Assembly: GCA_036525795.1 (NCBI GenBank)
Contig: DATCZS010000174.1
Span: 1-63,707 of the forward strand
Source of the DNA: DATCZS01 sp036525795
GTDB taxonomy: Bacteria; Actinomycetota; Acidimicrobiia; Spongiisociales; ZC4RG35
Length of the DNA stretch: 63,707 nucleotides
Direction of reading: 5' to 3'
Part shown: positions 25,810 through 31,888 of the stretch, one piece after another
How positions within the stretch are numbered: the stretch's first letter is position 1
Layout of the letters: every line of letters starts with the position of its first letter
Made by a program: the position numbers and the translations under genes
Notes under the pieces: model-generated
What the model was told of the DNA's origin: nothing
Database searches by the model: none
The model's input: the letters and a program-made list of their open reading frames with translations, nothing else

Positions 25810-26592
25810 TCAACCGGCCTTGGGCTGGGCGGTCTGGTCTGCCCACGCCGGGCAGATCTCCTGGAACGAGCACCAGGTGCACAGCCGACCGGGCCGGGGC
25901 GGGAACCGCTGGTCGCCCATCGCCCGCTCGATGGCGCTCCACAGCGCCCGGAGCTGGCGGTCCATGGCGTCGAGCTGGCCGTCGTCGACCGGGAGCCGGT
26001 ACATGGTCGGCCCGTTGAGATAGAGGAGCCGGACCTCGGACGGGGTCTCGCCGGTGCGCCGGCGAATCAGGAGGGCGTAGATCTTGAGGGCGAAAAAGGC
26101 GGCCATGGCATATCGCTCGGGAGGGGCCTTGCCGGTCTTGTAGTCGGTGATGATGAGCGAGCCGTCGTCTGCCCGGTCGATTCGATCGAGGATCCCCCGG
26201 ATGACGATCCCGTCGAGGTCCTCGAGCATGTCGAGTTCCCGATCGACCGGGTCGAAGGTGGCGGGGTCCTCGATGTGAAAGTAGTTGGCGAGCAGGGTCA
26301 GGCTGTCGAGTCCCCATGCCCGCTCCTCCTCCAGGCCGGGAAACAGCCCGGCGTATTCCTCGTCCGTCCGCAGCTCGGTCCAGGCCTGCCGGAACAAGTC
26401 GTAGAGCTGCTCGGGCGTGCGGTGAGGCTGGGGAAGGTCGAACAGACGCTGGAGGGCGAGGTGGGCGGTGGTTCCCCGCGCCTGGTGAATGGTGGTCGGC
26501 TCGGGCAGCCGGTCGATGCTACGGAACTTGAACAGCTGAGGGCAGACCTTGAAATCGCTCGCCCGGCTGGGAGAGAGTCGCTCGAGTTCCAT
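25810..26592 (-). CDS. RecB-family PD-(D/E)XK exonuclease with Fe-S cysteines
   Basis: 260 residues. It opens LSPSRASDFKVCPQLFKFR, the conserved Cys-containing start of stand-alone RecB-like nucleases, then GTTAHLALQRL, GILDRIDRADDGSLIITDYKTGKAPPE (catalytic D...DYKTGK) and YALLIRRRTG, and ends LCTWCSFQEICPAW. The cysteine set (one N-terminal, three C-terminal) matches a 4Fe-4S cluster. Similar single-domain proteins occur in mycobacteria as RecB-family exonucleases of unknown physiological role. No helicase domain is present. It faces away from the non-coding region that starts at 26593. Confidence 0.87.
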   Translation of the reverse strand: MELERLSPSRASDFKVCPQLFKFRSIDRLPEPTTIHQARGTTAHLALQRLFDLPQPHRTPEQLYDLFRQAWTELRTDEEYAGLFPGLEEERAWGLDSLTLLANYFHIEDPATFDPVDRELDMLEDLDGIVIRGILDRIDRADDGSLIITDYKTGKAPPERYAMAAFFALKIYALLIRRRTGETPSEVRLLYLNGPTMYRLPVDDGQLDAMDRQLRALWSAIERAMGDQRFPPRPGRLCTWCSFQEICPAWADQTAQPKAG

Positions 26593-26710
26593 GCCGCCAC
26601 TCTACGGGACGGGAATGACAGAACTGTGATTCGGGCCCACCGGGGGGACGTCCCGACCGCGCCGTTCGCTGCCCGGTCGCTCGCGCCCGCCGCACCGTCC
26701 CGGCCCCCCA

Positions 26711-26742
26711 CGCGAAATCTCGGTTCACGTCGCGAAATCTCG
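26711..26742 (+). promoter_or_regulatory. Paired direct repeat upstream of RNA 1
   Basis: CGCGAAATCTCG occurs at 26711-26722 and again at 26731-26742, exactly 20 bp apart, about two helical turns. The second copy begins 25 bp before the -35 box. The same arrangement precedes RNA 2. It is probably the binding site of a shared regulator; the position just upstream of -35 favours an activator. Confidence 0.65.
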
Positions 26743-26755
26743 ACAGCCGTTTCGC

Positions 26756-26785
26756 TTGACGGGGAGCCGGGGGAGGGTCTACCTT
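26756..26785 (+). promoter_or_regulatory. Promoter of RNA 1
   Basis: TTGACG (26756-26761) and TACCTT (26780-26785) with an 18-bp spacer give a good housekeeping-sigma promoter. The start of transcription is expected near 26792. Confidence 0.65.
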
Positions 26786-26791
26786 GCAGCT

Positions 26792-26947
26792 ACCGAGTCG
26801 GGGGAAACCCCGGAGCGGGCCGGACGGGCCGAGAGGCCGGTTCGGATGCCGGATCGGGAACGGGCTTTCGGGTTCGGAGCCGAGAAGGCAGGGGAACCCC
26901 GAGAGGGACGAGGCTTCGGCCGAGGCTTTCTCGGGGTTTCTTCTTTT
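26792..26947 (+). ncRNA. Structured RNA 1, about 155 nt
   Basis: It lies between a promoter and an intrinsic terminator and encodes no evident protein. Visible hairpins: CGGGG-GAAA-CCCCG (26799-26812), GGCC-GAGA-GGCC (26827-26838), and the terminator stem with an inner GGC-TTCG-GCC. The segment from 26827 is almost identical to a segment at the 3' end of RNA 2 (27808), and both terminators begin CCCCGAGAGGG. This makes RNA 1 look like a compact member of the same family. I do not recognise it as 6S, SRP, RNase P or tmRNA. Ends are estimates. Confidence 0.6.
26895..26947 (+). terminator. Intrinsic terminator of RNA 1
   Basis: A 10-bp stem AACCCCGAGA (26895-26904) and TCTCGGGGTT (26929-26938) encloses a TTCG-capped hairpin and is followed by TTTCTTCTTTT. 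The terminator is strong by composition. Confidence 0.75.
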
Positions 26948-26997
26948 CCCGGCTCGGTTTGTTTTCCCGGCTCGGTTTGTTTTCCCGGCTCGGTTCG
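26944..26997. repeat. 18-bp tandem repeat, three copies
   Basis: TTTTCCCGGCTCGGTTTG is repeated head to tail at 26944-26961, 26962-26979 and 26980-26997; the last copy has one change (TTCG at the end). The first copy is also the T-tract of the RNA 1 terminator. Confidence 0.9.
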
Positions 26998-27072
26998 TCG
27001 CCACTCTTCGGCGCCGCGGCCCCGTTCGGTCCTCGCCGGTGTCCCCCCGGCGGCTGTCTTCGGTCCTGGTGG

Positions 27073-27138
27073 ATGTCTTCGTGCTGGGGATGTCTTCGTG
27101 CTGGGGATCTCTTCGTGCTGTGGATCTTCGTGCTGGGG
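27073..27138. repeat. 17-bp imperfect tandem repeat, four copies
   Basis: ATGTCTTCGTGCTGGGG at 27073-27089 and 27090-27106 is exact. The third copy (27107-27123) has two changes and the fourth (27124-27138) lacks two bases. It lies between the two RNA units, with no coding frame of known type. Confidence 0.88.
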
Positions 27139-27229
27139 ATCTCTCGTCGCCCGGTGAGGGACGCTCCCGGGCCACGACCGCACCGACGGGCCGGCCGCGA
27201 GGGGAACCGCCCGCCGCCAGTCGGGCGGT

Positions 27230-27260
27230 CGCGAAATCTCCCCTCGAAGCGCGAAAACTG
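27230..27260 (+). promoter_or_regulatory. Paired direct repeat upstream of RNA 2
   Basis: CGCGAAATCTC at 27230-27240 and the diverged copy CGCGAAAACTG at 27250-27260 are again exactly 20 bp apart. The second copy starts 25 bp before the -35 box, the same spacing as at RNA 1. Confidence 0.62.
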
Positions 27261-27274
27261 AGGAGCGTTTTCAT

Positions 27275-27303
27275 TTTGCGGCTTCCGGGCGGCCGGGTAG
27301 CTT
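27275..27303 (+). promoter_or_regulatory. Promoter of RNA 2
   Basis: TTTGCG (27275-27280) and TAGCTT (27298-27303) with a 17-bp spacer. The start of transcription is expected near 27310. Confidence 0.55.
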
Positions 27304-27309
27304 GCGTCC

Positions 27310-27900
27310 TGTCACCGGGGAAACCCGGCGGCGGCGGACGGAGAGACCGGGGAAACCCGGAGGATCCGAACGCATACCCCCCGGGCAGCATGCCTTCGGG
27401 CAGGTTGGTGGGGGGGTAGTCCGGCGGAAACGGGCACAGGCGCTTCGGCGACTCGCCCGCAACCGCTGGAACGTCGGTCAGTCCGGAAACGGACGAGCCG
27501 ACGCGGCGGGAGTCGAGAGGAAACGATCGGCGAACGCCACCGGCGCATCGGAGCGGAAACGCATCGGTGGGTCGGAAGGGAGACGGAGAGCCGGCGGAAA
27601 CGTCGGGGATTCGACTTCCTGAGGCGCTCGAGGCCGGAAACGGCCGGAGGCGGCTCGGGGTGGACCGGAAACGGAGCACCCCCCTCGTACGAGGACGTGT
27701 CTGAGCCGGATCCCGCGGGATCGGGAGAGACATAGAGGGTGGTCGAGAGGCCGTCCGGGCGGAAGGTCCGAAAGGGCCGGTCGCCGAAGGCGCCTTCGGG
27801 TGCCATTGGCCGAGAGGTCGGTTCTTCGCCGGACCGCCTGGAGGCCGGCGAGAGCCCCGAGAGGGTGGAGGAGCAATCCGAGACTCCCTCGGGGCTTTCT
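27310..27900 (+). ncRNA. Large structured RNA 2, about 590 nt, multi-hairpin
   Basis: The region contains at least eight stems capped by GAAA, most of the form CCG-GAAA-CGG: 27315-27328, 27347-27360, 27481-27494, 27553-27562, 27591-27606, 27632-27645, 27665-27674 and 27765-27778; a weaker one is at 27425-27432. Two GAGA-capped stems (27741-27752, 27808-27819) and three TTCG-capped stems (27391-27402, 27441-27450, 27789-27804) are also present, plus a longer stem TACCCCCC/GGGGGGTA (27375-27382 with 27411-27418). Several stems keep pairing through G-T pairs. It has its own promoter and terminator. It could be a protein-binding sponge RNA or a large ornate RNA. No known family is recognised, and the ends are estimates. 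Confidence 0.65.
27853..27900 (+). terminator. Intrinsic terminator of RNA 2
   Basis: AGCCCCGAG-A-GGG (27853-27865, one bulged A) pairs with CCCTCGGGGCT (27886-27896), followed by a short TTTCT tract. The left arm repeats the CCCCGAGAGGG of the RNA 1 terminator. Confidence 0.62.
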
Positions 27901-27946
27901 CGCGTCTCGGGTCGTCTTCTCGAGGCGCGGTCACCTCCGCCATCGG

Positions 27947-27952
27947 TAGTGT
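27947..27952 (+). promoter_or_regulatory. -10 box of the PH-SHOCT gene (leaderless)
   Basis: TAGTGT ends seven bases before GTG 27960, so the mRNA probably begins at the start codon. It lies downstream of the RNA 2 terminator, so the gene is not simply a read-through product. Confidence 0.5.
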
Positions 27953-27959
27953 CGGGCGG

Positions 27960-28583
27960 GTGCGATACCCCGACCGATTGCTGTCTCCGGGAGAGGAGGT
28001 GAGGCGTTCGTTCCGACCTCACTGGCAGATGCTTCTTCCGGTCTTTGCCCTGGGGGTGTCGGCCCTGTTGATCGTCGTCGTCGCGGTGCAGGCACTGGAC
28101 GGGACGCCTGCCACCTTGGTGGTGCTGGCGTCGATTTCTGTCTGGTCGTTGCTTTCGATTCGACGTCTGCTCGACTGGCTCACGACCGGCTACACGGTCA
28201 CCAACGAGCGCGTCATCTACCGAGCCGGCGTCCTGGCGCGTCGCGGAATCGAGATCCCGCTTGAGTCCATCACCAACGTCAGCTTCTCCCAGTCGTTCTT
28301 CGAGCGGCTCATTCGGTCGGGTGACGTTCTGATCGAGTCGGCCGGTGAGCAGGGACAGAGCAGGTACACCGACATCCCCGACCCGGAGGCGCTTCAGTCG
28401 GTGATATACCAGTTGCGCGAGGTTCGCATCGTGCACCTTCGCGGGGCAGGTCGCTCGGCGGCGGAGGAGCTGGCCGCCATGGCCGACCTGCGTGACCGCG
28501 GTGTCATCAGCGAAGCCGAGTTCCAGGATCAGAAGAGGCGTCTGCTCGCGGGTGGAGAGAACGGGGAGGGATCAGGTCGATGA
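27960..28583 (+). CDS. Membrane protein with bacterial PH (DUF304-like) and SHOCT domains
   Basis: 207 residues from GTG 27960. Two hydrophobic segments (about 23-44 and 50-66) precede a YdbS-like bacterial PH domain: LTTGYTVTNERVIYRAGVLARRGIEIPLESITNVSFSQ appears here in pieces, with a typical VTNERVIYR start. The C-terminal 30 residues (LAAMADLRDRGVISEAEFQDQKRRLL) form a SHOCT motif, a short oligomerisation element. Probably a membrane-surface protein of unknown role. Its TGA overlaps the ATG of the acyl-CoA ligase gene. Confidence 0.82.
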   Translation: MRYPDRLLSPGEEVRRSFRPHWQMLLPVFALGVSALLIVVVAVQALDGTPATLVVLASISVWSLLSIRRLLDWLTTGYTVTNERVIYRAGVLARRGIEIPLESITNVSFSQSFFERLIRSGDVLIESAGEQGQSRYTDIPDPEALQSVIYQLREVRIVHLRGAGRSAAEELAAMADLRDRGVISEAEFQDQKRRLLAGGENGEGSGR

Positions 28584-30196
28584 CGCACATGATGGACGAC
28601 TTCCCGCTGTTGATGAGCTCTCTCTACGACCGGGCGGTGGCGTTGTTCCCGCGTCAGGAGATCGTCTCGGTCGAGCACGATCGTTCCGTTCGCCGTCGCA
28701 CATATGCCGAGACCGATCTGCGGATTCGCCGCCTCGCCGCGGCGCTGTCCGAGCGGCTGGGCGTGGCCCGGGGCGGAACGATCGGAACGTTTGCCTGGAA
28801 CAACCTGCGCCACCACGAGCTGTACTGGGCGACCGCCAACTCGGGAAGGATCTGCCACACCCTCAACATCCGCCTGTTTCCGGAGCAGCTGACCTACATC
28901 GTCAACCATGGCGAGGATGAGGTGCTGTTCGTCGATCCCGATCTCGTGCCATTGATCGCCCCGATCGCCCACACCTTCGACACCGTTCGGACCATCGTGG
29001 TGATGGGTGAGCGCGCCGACGACGTGCACCTGCCTGATGCGATCTCCTACGAGGACCTCATCGAGGGGGTCGACCCGGTGGAGGAGTGGCCGCTACTCGA
29101 CGAGCGCAGCCCGATGATGTACTGCTACACGTCTGGGACGACCGGGAATCCGAAGGGGGTTGCATACACCCAGCGGTCGACCTATCTGCACACGATCTCG
29201 AACCTGGCGAACATCCACATCGGCCCGGGAGACAACGTGCTCCCCGTGGTGCCGATGTTCCACGCCTCGGCGTGGGGGTATCCGTTCATGGCCACCGCCC
29301 AGGGCGCCAAGCTGACGTATCCGGGCCCGGACCTGTCGCCGCCGGCGATCGTGTCACTGATCGAAAACGAGCGGGTGACCTTCTCTGCCGGAGTCCCGAC
29401 GGTGTGGCTCGGCGTCCAGCACCACCTCGAGGCTCACCCGGAGGCGGACGTCTCCTCGATTCGCTCTTTTCTGTGTGGCGGGTCGGCAGTTCCCCGCGCC
29501 ATGATCGACTGGTTCCACACCAATCGAGGGATCACCGTGGTTCAGGGATGGGGAATGACAGAGACCAACCCGGTCGCGTCCACGGCCGTCCTCAAGCCCG
29601 AGATGGAGGGCTGGGATTGGGAGAGGAAGCTCGATGTGCTGGAGACCGCGGGGCTCCCGGTACCCGGGCTCCGGGTCAAGATCGTCGACGAGTTGGGAGA
29701 GGCGCTGCCGCACGACGGGGAGGCCTTTGGCGAGCTGTTGATCCAGGGCCCGTGGGTCGCCGCCGAGTACTACGCCGACCCTCGGTCGTCGCAGACGTTC
29801 CAGGACGGATGGATGCGGACGGGAGACGTGTGCAAGATCACTCCGGAGGGGTACATCCGGATCACCGACCGCGCCAAGGACGTGATCAAATCCGGGGGGG
29901 AGTGGATCAGCTCTCTCGACCTCGAGAATGCGTTGATGGCCCATCCGGCGGTGGCAGAGGCCACCGTCGTCGGTCTGAAGCACCCCAAGTGGCAGGAGCG
30001 GCCCGTGGCATTCGTGGTCGCCAGACAGGGTGTCGAGGTGACCGTCGCCGACCTCCTGGACCACCTCTCGGACAAGGTCGCCAGGTGGTGGCTCCCAGAC
30101 GACGTCGTCTTCATCGAGGCGATACCCAAGACGGGCACGGGCAAGTTCGACAAGAAGGTCGTACGGGACCGGTACTCCGATCTGCTCATGGGGTAG
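28580..30196 (+). CDS. Long-chain fatty-acyl-CoA synthetase family protein
   Basis: 538 residues, ANL superfamily. The P-loop-like motif is CYTSGTTGNPKGVAYTQRS. Other core motifs are GWGMTETNP, GWMRTGDVCKITPEGY, RAKDVIKSGGEWIS and the catalytic-lysine region IPKTGTGKFDKK. It activates a carboxylic acid as acyl-AMP, then forms acyl-CoA. The DVIKSGGEWIS motif and overall length fit medium- to long-chain substrates, but chain length cannot be fixed by eye. Co-translated with the PH-SHOCT gene through an ATGA overlap. Confidence 0.9.
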   Translation: MTHMMDDFPLLMSSLYDRAVALFPRQEIVSVEHDRSVRRRTYAETDLRIRRLAAALSERLGVARGGTIGTFAWNNLRHHELYWATANSGRICHTLNIRLFPEQLTYIVNHGEDEVLFVDPDLVPLIAPIAHTFDTVRTIVVMGERADDVHLPDAISYEDLIEGVDPVEEWPLLDERSPMMYCYTSGTTGNPKGVAYTQRSTYLHTISNLANIHIGPGDNVLPVVPMFHASAWGYPFMATAQGAKLTYPGPDLSPPAIVSLIENERVTFSAGVPTVWLGVQHHLEAHPEADVSSIRSFLCGGSAVPRAMIDWFHTNRGITVVQGWGMTETNPVASTAVLKPEMEGWDWERKLDVLETAGLPVPGLRVKIVDELGEALPHDGEAFGELLIQGPWVAAEYYADPRSSQTFQDGWMRTGDVCKITPEGYIRITDRAKDVIKSGGEWISSLDLENALMAHPAVAEATVVGLKHPKWQERPVAFVVARQGVEVTVADLLDHLSDKVARWWLPDDVVFIEAIPKTGTGKFDKKVVRDRYSDLLMG

Positions 30197-30232
30197 CCCT
30201 CCGCCCGGGGTCGAATCATCTACACTGACGGC

Positions 30233-30502
30233 ATGGGCTATGAGGTTGTCGAGAGCGTCGACCTTCGCGATCGGCCGGGGGCTCCGATCGAAGAGAGGGT
30301 CACGGGATCGTTCCGGTCGGAAGACGACGCCATTGCGACGGCGCGCTCGATGCGCAGCCAATTCATGGCGACGGGACGTCTCGACTACGCATGGTGGGTG
30401 GTTCGACAGGAAGGTGCCACCCTGGCCCGCTGGATCGCCGACTCCCAGAGCGAGAAGGAGTTCGTTCTCGACCTCCGGACCGGGTCCCTCGTCGAGCGCT
30501 AG
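30233..30502 (+). CDS. Hypothetical 89-residue soluble protein
   Basis: Starts at ATG 30233, six bases after a TACACT box (30221-30226), so probably leaderless. The sequence (GYEVVESVDLRDRPGAPIEE, YAWWVVRQEGATLARWIAD) has a mixed alpha/beta pattern and no cysteine, signal peptide or helix-turn-helix that I can see. No family recognised. The promoter signature and balanced composition support a real gene. Confidence 0.6.
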   Translation: MGYEVVESVDLRDRPGAPIEERVTGSFRSEDDAIATARSMRSQFMATGRLDYAWWVVRQEGATLARWIADSQSEKEFVLDLRTGSLVER

Positions 30503-30668
30503 CCGATCGCCGGCCGCGTGCCCGAGTCATCCGGCACTCCACCGTCCGCCCCCCGGCGCGCCCTGGTTTGATCGATCACCCCCCACGGTTCTCCGGCGGC
30601 GCCGGTCTGGGTCGGGCGGTACCCCCGCCGACCTGCGCAGCCGCTGACCGAGGCGGCTAGCCTCCGAC

Positions 30669-31082
30669 GTGCCCATGTTGCCCTTCCGCCCCTTGCTCGC
30701 GGACACCGTTCTCTCCGACATCCATTCGACCACCGGGTGGATCGTCGTGGTCGTGCTCGGGGTGGTCGGATTGTGGGGCGTGATCCTCGGCGTGGCGCGG
30801 CGCGATCCGGGCCGCGGCTACTGGAGCGCCGCCTCCCTCGCCTTCACGCTGGGCATCCTCCAGGTCGCCCTCGGCGTGTACCTGTTCTCCGTCGAGGGAA
30901 TCGAGCCAGGCAACCAGCATCTGTTCTACGGCGTGGTCCTGATGGTCACGTTCGCCTTCGTGTACGTGTATCGGGCGCAGTTCGCCACACGCCCCGCCCT
31001 CTATTACGGCCTCGTCCTCCTGTTCTCGATGGGGCTGGGCCTGCGCGGCATCATGACGTTCGGCCAGAGTTTCGGTGGTTGA
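30669..31082 (+). CDS. Small four-helix membrane protein, unknown function
   Basis: 137 residues from GTG 30669, five bases after a TAGCCT box (30658-30663); ATG 30675 is the alternative. Four hydrophobic helices lie at about residues 22-43, 52-71, 83-102 and 109-127. No motif known to me. It lies 14 bases before fabI and so is probably co-transcribed with it. The 166-bp stretch upstream (30503-30668) holds nothing else I can name. Confidence 0.62.
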   Translation: MPMLPFRPLLADTVLSDIHSTTGWIVVVVLGVVGLWGVILGVARRDPGRGYWSAASLAFTLGILQVALGVYLFSVEGIEPGNQHLFYGVVLMVTFAFVYVYRAQFATRPALYYGLVLLFSMGLGLRGIMTFGQSFGG

Positions 31083-31096
31083 CGGGAGGAGCTCGA

Positions 31097-31888
31097 ATGT
31101 TGTTGAAAGACAAGCGGCTTCTGGTCACAGGCGTGCTGACGGACGATTCGATCGCCTGGCACGTCGCCCGCATCGCGCAGGAGGAAGGCGCTGAGATCGT
31201 CTGCACGGGCTTCGGTCGCGGAATGCGGCTCACGGAGCGGTCGGTGCAGCGCCTGCCCGACCCGTGTTCGGTCTACGAGCTGGACATCAACGACCCGGAT
31301 CACGTGGCGCAGTTGACCGCCCGGCTCGGCGAGAAGTGGGGCGCCGTCGACGGTGCGCTGCATGCCATCGCCTTCGCCCCGGCGGACGCGCTCGGAGGAA
31401 ACTTCCTGGCCACCCCGGCCGAGAGCGCCTCCACCGCCTTTCTGACCTCTGCCTTCTCGTACAAGACGCTGGCCGTTGCGCTCCAGCCGCTCATGCGTGC
31501 GGCGGGAGGGGGTTCGCTCGTGACGCTCGACTTCGACAACTCCCAGGCCTGGCCGGCATACGACTGGATGGGCGTCGCAAAGTCGGCGCTTGCCTCGGTC
31601 ACGCGGTATCTCGCCCGCGACCTGGGCCCGGACAGAATCCGGGTGAACGCGGTGTCGGCGGGACCGCTCGGAACGGTCGCAGCCAAGTCGATTCCGGGTT
31701 TCTCCCATTTCCACGACGTCTGGAACGAGCGGTCGCCTCTTCGCTGGGATGACACCGATCCCGCACCCGTGGCCAAGATGGTCTGTGTCCTTCTGTCCGA
31801 CTGGGCTCCGATGACGAGCGGCGAGGTCGTTCACGTCGACGGCGGCTTTCACGCCGTCGCAGCAGGGGTCAGCCAACCCGAGCAGTGA
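31097..31888 (+). CDS. fabI: Enoyl-[acyl-carrier-protein] reductase (FabI/InhA type)
   Basis: 263 residues from ATG 31097, with GGGAGGAG upstream. Short-chain dehydrogenase fold with the InhA-like start LLVTGVLTDDSIAWHVARIA, LHAIAFAPADAL, and catalytic YDWMGVAKSAL (Tyr-x6-Lys). The C-terminal SGEVVHVDGGFHAV is also conserved. It performs the last reduction of each fatty-acid elongation cycle with NADH and is the target class of isoniazid-adduct and triclosan. The WMGVAKSAL form is closer to mycobacterial InhA than to E. coli FabI. Its 3' end overlaps the convergent histidine kinase gene by 20 bp. Confidence 0.93.
   Translation: MLLKDKRLLVTGVLTDDSIAWHVARIAQEEGAEIVCTGFGRGMRLTERSVQRLPDPCSVYELDINDPDHVAQLTARLGEKWGAVDGALHAIAFAPADALGGNFLATPAESASTAFLTSAFSYKTLAVALQPLMRAAGGGSLVTLDFDNSQAWPAYDWMGVAKSALASVTRYLARDLGPDRIRVNAVSAGPLGTVAAKSIPGFSHFHDVWNERSPLRWDDTDPAPVAKMVCVLLSDWAPMTSGEVVHVDGGFHAVAAGVSQPEQ

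Larger units (their letters stand above)
26593..27959. other. 1.37-kb intergenic region with two ncRNA units and repeats
   Basis: No credible protein gene is found between the RecB-like gene and the PH-SHOCT gene. A 474-codon minus-strand frame and several plus-strand frames are open but are Pro/Arg/Ser-rich, carry no domain and cross obvious RNA hairpins, terminators and tandem repeats. The content in order is: paired direct repeats, promoter, RNA 1, terminator, 18-bp repeats, 17-bp repeats, paired direct repeats, promoter, RNA 2, terminator, then the leaderless promoter of the next gene. Confidence 0.75.

Noticed and set aside
26944..27138. CRISPR array
   Set aside because: The 18- and 17-bp repeats are head to tail without spacers and no cas genes are present.
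27440..27500. Cobalamin-riboswitch-like fragment (CCCGCAACCGC then GTCAG)
   Set aside because: The B12-box core and the other conserved segments are missing, and no B12 gene is downstream; chance similarity.
26792..27900. RNase P RNA, tmRNA, 6S or SRP RNA
   Set aside because: No RNase P GAGGAAAGUCC core, no tRNA-like ends or tag frame of tmRNA, no SRP GGAAGGAAGCAG loop, and no long 6S-type central bubble.
26519..27943. 474-codon minus-strand open frame across the non-coding region
   Set aside because: Pro/Arg/Ser-rich, no domain, runs over tandem repeats, promoters and terminator hairpins and overlaps the RecB-like gene in another frame; open only because of high GC.
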